From Lunularia cruciata (Eukaryota; Streptophyta; Marchantiopsida; Lunulariales; Lunulariaceae), in assembly GCA_948567375.1 (NCBI GenBank), contig OX419759.1, positions 60,354,593 to 60,418,592 on the forward strand: DNA of 64,000 nt, in the 5' to 3' direction. Shown one piece after another: positions 35,046-46,212 of this stretch. The notes beneath the pieces were generated by a model. That model was given only the letters and a program-made list of their open reading frames with translations. It was not told where the DNA came from and ran no database searches. How positions within the stretch are numbered: the first letter of the stretch is position 1; each line of letters starts with the position of its first letter. Position numbers and translations under genes: made by a program.

Positions 35046-36860
35046 CCCTTTGGCAGATCATCCGGAAACACGTCTACAAACTCTTGAACTATCCGATCAA
35101 TATTGGCTTGATGAGGCTCTTGGCTCTCCATGGTTGCCTTCTTGGCAAACTTCCCATCTTGGGACTCCACTTCCTTCAAGGTTCACTCTATGGCTACCTT
35201 CTTGACCAACTTCCCGTCTTGGGACTGACTATTCTTAGGTGTCTTACTCAGAGGTGCTAGACAACCTAATCAGAATTCCTACCTTGGTGTTGTACTTGAA
35301 TTTGGCGTCGGGTCCAATCGAATTGAACCTTATGATGTTCAAGCCAAGGTAGGTCCAGAATGATATCATAGTGTAGAGGTGCCACTACAAACCTCATACA
35401 CTCCAAATACTCCTTCCCAATCTTGAAGGTAATAGGATGCAAGGTGCGGAATGCAAAACCCTTTCTACCATCTGTCATCATCAAACTACTTCCAATCACT
35501 GGCTTGATAGGAATACCCAATTCCTTTGCTACTTGCATAGACATGCAATTCTTTGAACTTCCAAAATCAACCAAAATTCTACAACCTCAATTAGATATCA
35601 TACTTTGCAAGTGAAGAAAATTTGTATAGGTCGAGCTTTCAATCCCATTGGAACTAATCAAGCTCCCAATAGGCGGCTTGAAATCTCCTATTGGGATTCT
35701 TTGTTTCCTTGATCATTCTATTCCACCAATTCCCTTTGGGCAACTTGTCGAGTTCACTCATTGCTAAATGGACATTCAACAATACAATGTCCAACTTGGC
35801 GACAATAAAAACAAACTCCATTTTGTTGCAATCTTTCTCTATTTTTTGCACCAAGTGGCCTCCGTTGGATAGCATCAATCTCCATTGGTGCTAGTTCTTC
35901 TACCCATGCGTATTGTATTGGTAAGCTTGGTGTAAGTTGAGGTCAAGACCAAGTTGTCGCAACCAAGGAATCAAAGCGTTCAGCCAATTGCATGGCTTCT
36001 TCTACGTTTTGTGGTTCTTGCATGGTCACCTCTAATTTGGTTCATGACTTCAATCACCGCTCAAATCGATCCAAAACTTCTCCTTCTTGTATATTTGGAA
36101 TTTGCATGATGATGTTCTACAATTATGTGATGTAGCCTCTTATTGATCCAATCTGCTTCAACTTCACCAATTTATCTTGTGCGGCTCGGGTGGTATTTAT
36201 AGTTTGAAATTGACCAAGTATTGCATCCTTGAATTCTGTCCATGTCAAGATTGGTGCAACAATCTGGAGTTTAGCTCATTCTACCCGGAATCGCCACCAA
36301 AGTTTTGCCATACCATCTAATTGGCTAGAAGACAAGAGAATTTATTTCCATTCATCTAGAAGATTGGTGGCTTCAAAGTAATGTTCACAATCAAACACAA
36401 AATTCTCCATTGTGCTTGGAAGATTCTTGCCTTCAAACACCTTGGGTTTTGGAAATCAAATATGATCTTCTCCATCTTGGGCTGGTGCTCTCTCTATATG
36501 TTCTTGTTGTTGTTGGTCTTGTTCATCCAACAATCAAGTAAGGTGCTTGATTTGTTGATGCATTGCATAACATCCGATATTGCTGCCATAGCTACTACTC
36601 TATCCTACTACTCCCAATTTATCTAATTGATTAACACATAGATACAACACGTCCACTTTTCTCCATAAGTGACAACCAGAAGTATCAAGGGTTCTTCAAA
36701 CACAATGATCATATGTAGAAAATCCTACCCAAAGTGCAAGGTGATGAATTGTGTGAAGTAGTGCTTGGGTAATATCTAGACATGAAAATCCCAATGGTTT
36801 GGTGGAAGTGGATTTGGTGGTCCATAAATTCCATCCATCCCATTCCTGCTCTGATACCAA
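35046..36860 (-). pseudogene. Gag-protease of element F, minus orientation
   Basis: Mirror image of 33308-35045. The minus strand carries the primer-site-proximal gag (36380-36850), the knuckle region (35654-35878, with FIVAKLDIVLLNVHL in a shifted frame), and the protease (35266-35574: VDFGSSKNCMSMQVAKELG and IILDLPWL). It shares DFG in place of the protease DSG with the inverted arm. Indels differ from the other arm, so the two arms have drifted since the duplication. Confidence 0.75.
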
Positions 36861-37286
36861 TGTAAAAGACTGAGATTGAGGAGAGAAATAGGAGAATGGA
36901 AACTCACATTGGGACACTTGAATGTGGGAAAACTCTAAATGCCTAGGATGAGCTTTGGCTTTGGTATTTACAAGTAGCATACAAGGGCCTTGAGAAGCTT
37001 CTGAAGAAGCTTCTTGAAGCCATTTTCTTAGAGTGGAAGCCAAGTTAACTAGGAAGCTTCTCAAGAAGCTTCCTTCTAGAAGTTGCCTACATGGCATGCA
37101 AGCTAAGCTAGTTAGAAGCTCCTAGAAGCTTCCTTCTAGAAGCTACTTACTTGAGGTGCAAGCTAAGCTAGCCGGGAAGCTTCCCAAGAAGCTTCCTAGA
37201 TACTTCCAAAATATTCTAGGCTAATTTATCTTATGTGCTACTTTGTAAGCCCGACTAACTTCATCGCTAAACTCCATATTGTTACA
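36861..37286 (-). mobile_element. 5' LTR of element F
   Basis: Same length as its partner, with scattered substitutions. The TATA core is altered (TGTAAATACC) and the main GAAnnTTC array carries one change (GAAGCTCCTAGAAGCTTC near 37117-37134). The initiator-Met primer site follows on the minus strand. Confidence 0.9.
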
Positions 37287-37291
37287 ATTGT

Positions 37292-39043
37292 TGTGTGACC
37301 TTGCTTTGTCTTGGGCAAGGAGGTGATGAGATCTAAGCTCACATGTTCCCATAGAGTAGATGGAATGGGTTTAGGAATGGTGAGAAGTGGTTAAAGGAGT
37401 CCACTCACTTTCTGGTTACTAGCCATGTTGCATTGGCAACTCTCACACAATTAGACAAAATCCCAAACATCTTGTGCCATGTTGGGCCTTCATTATTGGC
37501 ATTGGAAGGTACCCAAGGTCTTGTCCACACCCATGTGATTAGCAATTTGTAAATCATGGGCTTCTTGAAGGCACACAAGTTGGACCTTTGGTTGGAACAT
37601 AGATCCAGTCCTCATGGAATAGAATGTCTTCCTTGAAGGAGAAGGTTTTGTACTCCTTTTTGCATGTTGTCAGACGACCATGTACCATTTGGAAGAACGG
37701 ATCTTGTTGTAGAGCTGACCAAAACTTGTTTTGGACCTTGGAGTCAATTGATACCGTCGTAATTATCATCATGATGAGAGGAAGAGACTTCAAATCAGGT
37801 CATCATGATAGAGAATCAGGGATGACATGGAACTGACTTGATTTATACTCAATTTTGATGTGAAACAATTGGAGTTGCTCCTCCCATCAATGATGTTGAC
37901 TCTTCATGTGTTCCAAGTGTAAGATCTGCAACAATGGTTTATGATCAGTTTACTTGATCACTTGTTTCTCCAAGAGATAATGCCTCCATATCTTGGTGGC
38001 ATATACCATGGCAAGTTGTTACAAATCTCAAATAGAGTAATTTCTTTCAGATGTATTTAGTTGGCGAGACACAAAGGCAATGGGATGTAGTTCATTTGGG
38101 AATTCTTGTTGCAACACTGCTCCAATTGTAAAGTTAGAAGCATCAAAATCAACCACACAAGGTAGTTGAGGATCATATGGTTGAAGAATGGGTCTTGAAG
38201 ACACCATATGTTTCAACTTCTGGAATGCTTCATTGTATTTGGTGGTCCATTGAAAGCTCAAGTTCTTCCCCAAGAGGTCAATCAATGGTGTAACCACATG
38301 AGCATAATAATGGATGAACCGTCGGAAAAAACTGGCCAATCCATTAAATGCATATACTTATATAGCATCCTTTAGAGTAGGCCCATTAGTAATGGCCTTG
38401 ATTTTCTCCTCTTCCATCTTGATCCCCTCCGATGAGATCTTGTGACCAAAGAAGGTAACTTTCTTCTACCAAAAGGCACACTTTGCTTCTTGTAATAAAA
38501 TTTCCATTGTTGTAGTTGTCTTAGGACTTATGGCACGTGATTCATGTGTTGTACCTCTATCTTGCTATAGATTAAGATATCATCCAAGACACAACCATAT
38601 ACCAATTCAATAGTCTATCCAACACTTGATGCATCTGATCCATGAAGACTATTAGAACATTAGTGAGCCTAAAAGGTAAAAATCTCCACTCAAAATGCCC
38701 ATACCTTGTGCAAAAGGTAGTATTTTGCACATCTTCCCTATCAATGGGGATTTTACAATAGTCATTGCAAAGATCCAATTTGGAAAAGTATCGTGCTCCA
38801 CTCAATTTATCAAGCAAGTCATTGATCTAAGGCAAGATATATGCATTCTTCACTATTTCTTATTGAACCCACGGTAATCAATACAGAAATGAAGTCCTCA
38901 ATCCTTCTTTGGAATGAATAGTATCAATGCTCCCCAAGGAGATGTACTATGCGTATGAAGTCCTTCTCCAACAACTCCGTAAGTGTTTTTGCAACTCCTC
39001 CAACTCCTTTGGTGAGAACAAATAGATTGGTCCACTCATTGGA
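37292..39043 (-). pseudogene. RT, RNase H and integrase start of chromovirus G
   Basis: Minus-strand motifs: LFSPKELEELQKHL at the left edge of insertion B; FIPKKD and CIDYRGFNKK; DLLDKLSGARYFSKLDLCND (38572-38817, first RT aspartate) with FCTRYGHFEWRFLPFRLTNV; RNase H entry FFRRFIHYYAHVVTPLIDLL and VVDFDASNFTIGAVLQQ (38028-38339); then the integrase finger MGVDKTLGTF...CESCQ (about 37440-37530) and SLDLITSLPKTKQ (about 37310). The YxDD region is frameshifted (YMVVSWMIS). The order is colinear with 46888-48898 before insertion of B. Confidence 0.8.
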
Positions 39044-39047
39044 GTAC

Positions 39048-39724
39048 TATAACATCTATTTGTGCATGTGTGTGGTATGTGATATTTAGCTTGGTATTAC
39101 AAGTACTTGAGAGATTTTATTTATATAGAGATATAGGATGGTTCTACATTAGTCATGATAAGCTAAAGTTAGTCATACCTAAGATAGAAAGGACCTTACT
39201 TAGAGGAAGTAGAAAAGATAAGCACCACTACTTTGAATTCTAGTGTGTTGACTTGATATTATTCCTAAGTGTTTGGCTTTGAGGAAAGAGTTGAGAACTC
39301 TTGGGCTTGCAAGTCTTTTTGCTTTGGATTCTTCTATAGTCCAAGGATAGCCCATGTGAAAGAATCCTTGACTTAGTGGTTGGGTCAAGATAAGATCACA
39401 TGCTTAGTGGAATATGCTCATGTAGATGGATATTCCTTTATACTTTTTGACTTTACTTGACTTTTAGCCTAGTAACTTCAGTTACTCTAGTAATTAGTAA
39501 CTTTGGTGTGTAACTATTTCACAAGTATATAAACAAGGGGTGAGAAAGTACTCATCATTCCTTTCATTTGCAATTATCTCTTTCTCATTGAGTTCTCTAG
39601 TGAGTAATGTCTTGAGTCTTGGAGGAGTATGATGGAGTTGGGGTTCCTTTCCTTCTAAGTCCATGGTGCGCTACCATAATAACCATTAGAGATTCATCCT
39701 GAGTGAGAGACAGGCCGGCTCACA
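39048..39724 (+). mobile_element. 5' LTR of element B
   Basis: Begins TATAACATC (expected TGTAACACC) and ends GGCTCACA. A TATA-like AAGTATATAAACAAGG sits at about 39525-39540. Confidence 0.9.
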
Positions 39725-39745
39725 TTTTTGGTTCCGTTGCCAAGA
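39725..39745 (+). other. Primer binding site of element B
   Basis: TTTTTGGTTCCGTTGCCAAG directly follows the LTR end. It differs by a few bases from the TGGCGCCGTTGCCGGGGA-type site of many plant Tat/Athila elements, so the tRNA identity (Asp) is an inference. Confidence 0.6.
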
Positions 39746-40605
39746 CCTCTCTAGAAGGTAAGATATTGTTCTGCGTACAATTCTATATTAGACAAAAGGA
39801 GGCTATGAGAGCTCACTTGGAGAGAACTTTAGGGGAGGAGAGGGCTGAACTTATGTTAGAGAATTTGGACCTATTTTTATACCCTGTAGTTCATTATGAT
39901 GTCTTTGAGGTGATTTTGTACATCTTGTACACTTGAGAGGATTTGGAGAGATTGTGTGAGGTGGATTGCAGATTTTGGGGATTAAGGTTATTTTGGGCAA
40001 AATCTCAAGTTTGGATCTGGACTTGAAATTTTTAAACATGATAGCTTTGGTTATCCTTCAATTATAACACTTGAAATTATTGTGAGAGCTGCTACGCACA
40101 TTGGGCTAGAATTTTTGAAAGTTGATAGGGTAAATTGCTCCCGTACTTGCATGCTCTCTAGAAAATTTTACAGAGTTTGCCATTTATTAATTTTTGGTGG
40201 ATTGTGGTGAAACTTTTTCAAGAAAATTTAGTGCATTGTATTCTACTTATTTACACAAAAATTAGACATAGATCATTCTTGAGCATAGAGTTATAAATTT
40301 TTTAAGTGAGGGGGATGGTTTTCAGACCAAATCTGAAATATGTGTGTTGAATAGAAAGGTTCCTAGGCCAAATGGCTGAATGAAAAGATCTAAAATTCTG
40401 CAAGGAAGGACGCACTAGAGTTGTGATTCAGTGTGCAAAATTTTAGAGGACTATGACATACCAGATGTGAGATTTGACTGACATTATGAGGAAGGGTCAA
40501 TTTTGTAAAGTTTAGATTTCATGCATGAGGGGTGTGAAAGCAACAAAAACATGTTTGAGTGTTTAGACTCATCTTGGGAAAATGAAGGGTCACCAAAAGT
40601 GAAAA

Positions 40606-40959
40606 TTGAGGCTATGCAAGGTTACCCAAGGGTTTAAAATGATTGTAGGGGTGGATTTGAGGAGAAGAGAGTTTAGAATAGAATTTGAAGAGAGTGTTGA
40701 GAGGATCCAAAAACTTACACCACTTGGAGGAAAGAGTGAGTCTAAGTGTTTTTTATGTGGAAAGAAGGAACATAAGTTCAGTTCATGTCCATTGACTTTT
40801 GAGAGCAAGAGATTGAGAGAAAGGAGAGGCTTACTTGACTTGGGTTTGCATGTTGGACCTTCTTCACCAAGATTGGGAGGGAGAAGATCTAAGATCAGAA
40901 GTTGTGTGAGGTTTGTGGAGTGGAAGGACTTCCAAAAGGACATGAGTGTAGTGGAGTAA
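40606..40959 (+). CDS. Leader ORF with a zinc knuckle, element B
   Basis: A 117-codon open frame upstream of gag. Residues 48-61 are CFLCGKKEHKFSSC, a CX2CX4HX4C knuckle like those of Gag proteins. The remainder is basic (RRREFRIEFEES, SKRLRERRG). A second knuckle lies in the true gag at 42140-42181, so this is not a duplicate of the usual position. It could be an extra nucleocapsid-like ORF or the remains of a host-derived or recombined gag. The reading frame continues past the stop as DLGESFSTAIEIL in another frame. An overlapping minus frame (40590-40943) is a shadow. Confidence 0.45.
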   Translation: MRLCKVTQGFKMIVGVDLRRREFRIEFEESVERIQKLTPLGGKSESKCFLCGKKEHKFSSCPLTFESKRLRERRGLLDLGLHVGPSSPRLGGRRSKIRSCVRFVEWKDFQKDMSVVE

Positions 40960-41293
40960 AAGCAATTTTGGAGACTTTGGTGAAGGATCTTGGAGAGAGT
41001 TTTAGTACAGCTATAGAAATACTACCACCTTCATCAGTTACTTCCCAAGATTAATGATGGAGATAATCTTTCAACTTATGGATAAACTATCATGAGAGTT
41101 TGATTAATATGCACTCTATGATTTGATGTGGCTATAAAAATCTTGGAGCAACCTAAACATTGTGTGTTCCCTAGGGTGGATTATTCTTAGATAGTGTTAG
41201 TTATGTATATATTCTATTAGTTATAGAGTGAGAGAAAAGAAAAGAGAAAAAGAAAAAATAATTAAGAGAAAAGAAAGATAGTGAAGGGTTGAG

Positions 41294-43336
41294 ATGGGGA
41301 AACTTTTGGTTTTCTTTGGCAAGGATGGAGAAGATGTGGAGGTATTTGTGAGAGACTTCAAGATAGTTTGCATAGGAAACAATGAGAGGAGGAAGAATGA
41401 GTGGGCCTCATTTTTACCAGATTTCTTTGAGGATGCAACACTTACATGGTATGAGTCAGAATACCAAAAGAGAGAGAGGAGAGATAAGGAAGAATAGTCT
41501 TGGGAGAGTTTGACTTCACCACTCATTGGGAACTTTCTTCCAAATGAGAGTTATGAGAGATTGATGAGTGAGGTGACCTTTCTCAAACAAGGAGATGGAG
41601 AGAAAGTGAGAGTCTATGTGGAAAGAGTGGAAAAGTTAGAGTCCAGATTTTGTATAATATTGAGGAAGTGTAGGGATGATGTGGAGACTACTATGATTGG
41701 CACAGGGGCCATACTCACCAAGAATTTTGTGGGAGGATTGAGACCACAAATTAGAAGCAAGGCGAGATATGAGAAACCTTCTTCCAAGGTTGAAGATATC
41801 AAGATTGCAATTCGTATGGAGGAGAGTTTGGAAGAGGATGAGAGTGATTTGGTGGTGAAGAAGGTTGTACATCATCCTCAAGGTTACAAGTATGGTGGAA
41901 CTTTTGATACTTTGGTGGCAAGGGTTGCACCACAAGTAGTAGTTGTTCCAATTCTTGCACCTCCACAAAAGGATCCACTTCAAACCATCAAAGAACAACT
42001 TGCAGATCTCAAGATCAATATGGTGCAACTATGGAGAAGAGAGAGGTGGGTCAAAATGTGGGGAGAGGGCCTAGGAGTTATGGAAGTTATCCATATAGAG
42101 GAGGCCAACCAACCAACCAAAAATTTCAATGAGAAAAATTGTTTTGGTTGTGGAGGAAGAGGCCATATCCAAAGGAATTGCCCAAATTCCACTTACCATG
42201 GAGGAAGAGGTTATGAGGGAGCCAATAGAGAGAAAGAGGGAGGTAGTGAAACCCAAGTGGCTCCTAATCCAAACAAAGATAAGGGGATAGCATCTATAGA
42301 TGTGATTGAGAGCAAGTATGAGAAGGGAGAGTGTTCAAACTCCAAGAGTCTTAATTTGGAGCTTTTGGCACAAGAGAAGAAGAGAGCTCGTTTTGTAGAG
42401 GATGTGCACTCTTCTCAAAGATTTACTCCTAGCCATGATACTCCTATGCCTACTAGGAGCACTTGCACAAGCACTTCAACACCATCAACAACAAAGACTC
42501 CAAGGAAGAAGTTGGGGATGGAGGACTTCTTGATCTCAAAGCAACAATGGAACTACAATGTCTTGGAGGATGTTGGTAGTCACAAGGCTAACATCATAGT
42601 GGGGCAATTGATTGCTTTGAATCCTACTTTGAGAAAGGAGCTTAGAGGTGGTTTGAGTTATACAAGGAGCAAGAGGAAGAAGAAGGCAAAATTTCCAATA
42701 TCAATGGGGATGGTGGATGCCAAACCAACACCATTGGAGGCTTGTGGATATGCCTCCAAGATTGATGTGAGAGTAAATGTTCACAACATCAAGGATGCAT
42801 TGGTTGATGGAGGATCAACAATGAATGCCATGTGAGAAAGGTTGATGAAGAAGTTGAGTATGATACACTTAAGACCTTCAACATTTATGGTGAGCATGGC
42901 AAACAAGCAACAAGTTTGACCAGTAGGGGTGATGGATAAAGTGGTAGTTTCAATTATGGGAGTTCAAAATCTCATGACTTTCCAAGTCTGGAAGGATTCA
43001 AGCTATGACTTACTTCTTGGGAGACCATGGTTAAGAGCAACATGCACAACTAATTGATGGCACAAAGGGTACTTGAGGATTGGGTCATCAAACCATAGAG
43101 TCATAGTTCCTATTACTAACACCACCAACACTTCACATTTAGATACACCATCTTTTGATTATTGGGAATCAGATTCTGAAGAAGGAGCTTTTGGTATGGA
43201 TACAAGCATGGAGGAGGAGACTTCCACGGAGGAGGATGAATCTGAATTGGATTCAAATGTGTATCCCTTGTGTGCTATGGATTTTGCACCTAAGCTAGAG
43301 GTTTTGAAGGACCCAGATAAATCACCATTGACTTGA
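41294..43336 (+). pseudogene. Gag-protease of element B
   Basis: One reading frame runs from 41294, interrupted by a TAG at 41495-41497, a TGA after STMNAM (42833-42835) and later stops. The capsid part has WASFLPDFFEDATLTWYESE and NESYERLMSEVTFLKQGD (retrotransposon gag fold). The nucleocapsid knuckle is CFGCGGRGHIQRNC (42140-42181). The protease is marked by LVDGGSTMNAM (about 42800-42832) and, after the stop, YDLLLGRPWL (about 43000-43030). The following acidic stretch (43073-43336) leads to RT. Gag packages the RNA and the protease cuts the polyprotein. Only single-base changes separate this ORF from being open. Confidence 0.85.
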
Positions 43337-43397
43337 GGAAGTAGAGAGAAGGTTAGCTACCCTCAAGTATGGCCCAGATGTTACCAAGGAGGAGAAG

Positions 43398-44276
43398 GTG
43401 AGATTTGAGGAGATTTTCCACAAGTTCATTCATGTGTTTGCTTTCAGTTACAAGGATTTGAAGGAAGTCACCTTGGAGGAGCACAAGATAGAGGTGGAGT
43501 CACATGTAAGACCAATCTGCCAAAAGCAACATTGCATTAGCCCACCAATATCTTTGGTTGTGAAGGAGGAGATTGATAAGCTCAAGGAGGCTGGATTTAT
43601 CTTTGAGGTGGAGAATTCAAAATGTGTGTCTCTAATTGTGATTGTGAAGAAAAAGAATGGCAAGCTTCTAGTATGTATGGATTACAAGAAGCTCAATGTT
43701 ATTACCAAGAAGGACTACTACCCATTACCATTCATTGATGAGATCTTGGAAGAGGTTGCAGGTCATGAGAGGTATAGTTTTGGAGATGGTTATAGTGGAT
43801 ATAACCAAATCAAGATTACACCAGAGTATCAACAGCTCACCACATTCACCACACCGTGGGGAACTTATGCTTTCAAGGTCATGCCTTTTGGGCTTTGCAA
43901 TGCTCCAACAACATTCCAATGGTTTATGAACAAGGTATTTGACCCTTTCATTGGGAAATTTGTGAGAGACTTCATTGATGACTTTTGTGTCTATGTGAGC
44001 AAGGAAGAGCACTTTGAGCACCTAATCAAGGTCTTGCAATGCTTGGATAAGGCAAATGCATCACTCAGCCCAGAGAAGTGCATTTTTGGATGTGAAGAAG
44101 GTCTACTTTTGGGGCACATCATCTCCAAGGATGGAATAGCAATTGATCTTGAGAAGGTGAGGAGAATCACAGACCTTCCATTCCCTTCAAGCTTGACAAA
44201 GTTACGCCAATTCTTGGGGATGGTTGGGTACTATGGAGGTTCATCTTCTCATTTTCTAACAAGGCTTATGCATTGA
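43398..44276 (+). pseudogene. Reverse transcriptase of element B
   Basis: This 292-codon open frame covers nearly the whole RT. It has VRPICQKQHCISPPISLVVK, then VIVKKKNGKLLVCMDYKKLN, YYPLPFIDEILEEVAGHERY (first aspartate block altered to SFGDGYSGYNQI), TPWGTYAFKVMPFGLCNAPT, and the active site FIDD at 43971-43982. GHIISKDGIAIDLEKV and LRQFLGMVGYY close the domain. A frameshift at about 44236 moves the thumb-RNase H connection to another frame. The combination with GYSGYNQI is typical of Tat/Athila RTs. It converts element RNA into cDNA. Confidence 0.9.
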
Positions 44277-44994
44277 AGAAGGGTGTAGATTACATGGTGA
44301 TTTTAGAAAACAAGGAGGCTCTCAAAGCTTTTGAGGAGCTCAAACAATCCCTTGTTGTAACTCTAATTCTTGCTATACCTGATTTGAGTAAGCCTTTCAT
44401 CCTCTACATTGATGCTTCTAATGTAGCTATAGGATGCACTCTTAGTCAATTAGCCAAGATGGGCATGATCATCTAATAGCTTATGTTAGTAGGCAGATGG
44501 TTTCAGTAGAGAAGAACTACTCTAAGATAGAGAGAGAAGGGTTGGCAATAATCTTTGGTCTCAAGAAGTTTAGACACTACTTGATTGGACGGAAAGCCAC
44601 CATTGTCACAGATCACAAGGCTTTGAAGTACATCTTCAATAAGCCTAATGTGGAAGGGAGACTAGCAAGATGGATGATACTCTTGTCTGAGTATGACAAC
44701 ACCATTGAGGATAGGCTAGGGAAGAAACATGCAAATGCAGATTTGTTATCTAGGGCCTATGGTCATGATGGAGATGAACCAGTGGATGATTCTTTCTCGG
44801 ATGAGGAGCTCATGATAATCTCAATCACTCAAGAGGTTCAAATGGATTACAAGGAGATTGTGGATTTTGTGACAAGAGGTAACTATCCAGAAGAGATGCA
44901 TGCTAGGGAGAGGAAGGCCCTTGCAGCAAGATCTAGACCTTACACAATGGTGGAGGATATTCTTTTTCACCAAGGAGCAGATGGTCTACTTTGA
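44273..44994 (+). pseudogene. RNase H and linker of element B
   Basis: Two frames: 44273-44476 with LSKPFILYIDASNVAIGCTL (first RNase H acid), and 44497-44994 with VEKNYSKIEREGLAIIFGLK (second acid E), TDHKALKYIF (third acid D) and KHANADLLSRAYG. A short frameshift near 44475 separates them. The linker from about 44780 runs toward the integrase zinc finger. The domain degrades the RNA strand of the RNA-DNA hybrid. Confidence 0.85.
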
Positions 44995-46120
44995 AGAGCA
45001 GTGGTAAGGAAGAGTCTATCCTACTCATAAAGGAGTTTCATGAAGGTTAAGTATGTGGAGGACACTTTGCAAGAAAGGTGATTGTTTTCAAGATTCTTGA
45101 TGCAAGTTACCATTGGAGAGGGATTTTCAAGGATTGTCTTGATTATTGCAAAACTTGTCATGTTTGTCAAGCTTTTGCTAGAAAGTCTACATCCACTCCA
45201 CCACTTAGATCAATTCCATTGCTAGGACCTTTTGAGAAGTGGGGAATTGATTTTGTAGGTCCTCTAAATAGAACTCCAAGGAACAATTAGTACATTGTAG
45301 TAGTTACTGATTACCTAAGTGGGTTGAGGCTAGACCATTGAGAGACAAGAATGAAGATGAAGTTGGTTGATTTCTTTATGAATGCATTATCACTAGGTTT
45401 GGATACCTTTTGGAGTTGGTTTTTGATAGAGGAAGAGAGTTTACAGGAAGCATCAACAACCATATTACGACATTTCTCTATCACACATAGAGTAACTACA
45501 TCCCATAAACCAAATTCCAATGGCTTGGCAAAGAGAACCAATAAGACTTTGTGCATGATGTTGGCCAAAAGATGCAGAAATGGAGGGGGCTAAACATCAT
45601 TGGGACAAGAGGATTCATGCGGTTTTGTGGGAGTATATGAAAACTATGAAGACTTCCATTGGATATTCTCCATTTCTATTGGTATATGGTATTGAGTCTA
45701 CCCTACCTATTCACTTTGATCTTCCTACCTTCTAAAGAATTCATAGAGATTGAAGAAAGCACAAGGAGGTGATGCAAAGATGTCAAGGAAGGAACAACTC
45801 ATGGAGTTGAAAGTGGCAAGAGCAGTTGATATGGTTCGAGTGGAGCAAGCCCAAAAGAAACAAAAGGAGAGCTATGAAAAGAGGCAAGGCAAGAAGAAGG
45901 TGGAGCCTTTCAAAGAAAGTGATTGGGTAATGTTGTTTGATTCAATTCAAGAGAGTGCAAAAGAAGTTTTTGCCTAAGTACTTTAGACCTTTTAAAGTGG
46001 AGAAGGTATGGGGCATTTACACCTATGATCTCAAGGAGTTGGGAGGAAGACACTTTGATAGGATTTACCATGATAAGTTGAAGAAGTATCATAGAAGGTA
46101 GAGAGACCTTCATTTTGAGG
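44995..46120 (+). pseudogene. Integrase of element B, catalytic Glu changed to Lys
   Basis: The zinc finger end is CLDYCKTCHVCQAFARK (about 45130-45185). The core has WGIDFVGPLNRT (D1, 45240-45280), a TAG at 45288-45290, then VVVTDYLS. A degenerate D2 region follows. HKPNSNGLAKRTNKTL is the third block, with the expected catalytic Glu replaced by Lys (codon AAG at 45531-45533). The C-terminal region includes YSPFLLVYGIESTLPI and FRPFKVEKVWGIYTYDLKEL (a GPF/Y-like strand) and ends HDKLKKYHRR. No chromodomain follows. It is inactive on three counts: stop, shifts and lost active-site acid. Confidence 0.85.
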
Positions 46121-46130
46121 ACAAAAAGAA

Positions 46131-46212
46131 AACTTAGTTGGGGGGTAAATGTAACACCCATTTGTGCATGTGTGTGGTATTGTGATATTTAGCTACTTAG
46201 TCGGGGGGTAAA
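46131..46212 (+). repeat. Duplicated polypurine tract and LTR start
   Basis: AGTTGGGGGGTAAATGTAACACCC (shown as GGGGGGTAAA plus TGTAACACCC) occurs at 46135-46160 and again at 46200-46222. The first copy is followed by 46 bp of LTR ending in GATATTTAGC, and then the second polypurine tract begins. The unit is 63 bp. Confidence 0.85.

Larger units (their letters stand above)
31814..37286 (-). mobile_element. Chromovirus F, with internal fold-back, nested in G
   Basis: Flanked by ATTGT at 31809-31813 and 37287-37291, an exact 5-bp target duplication inside G's integrase. LTRs are 426 bp each (31814-32239 and 36861-37286). The minus-strand primer site TTGGTATCAGAGCAGG adjoins the 5' LTR and the polypurine tract GGTGGGGGAATA adjoins the 3' LTR. 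Between them lie gag/protease in minus orientation (35046-36860), an inverted third LTR plus gag/protease (32881-35045), and an integrase-chromodomain remnant (32240-32880). RT, RNase H and the integrase core are absent, so F could have moved only with proteins from a relative. Confidence 0.85.

Noticed and set aside
34686..35205. Conserved short ORFs on both strands near 35 kb as a possible two-gene locus
   Set aside because: They are mirror copies of the same protease-RT linker across the inverted-repeat centre.
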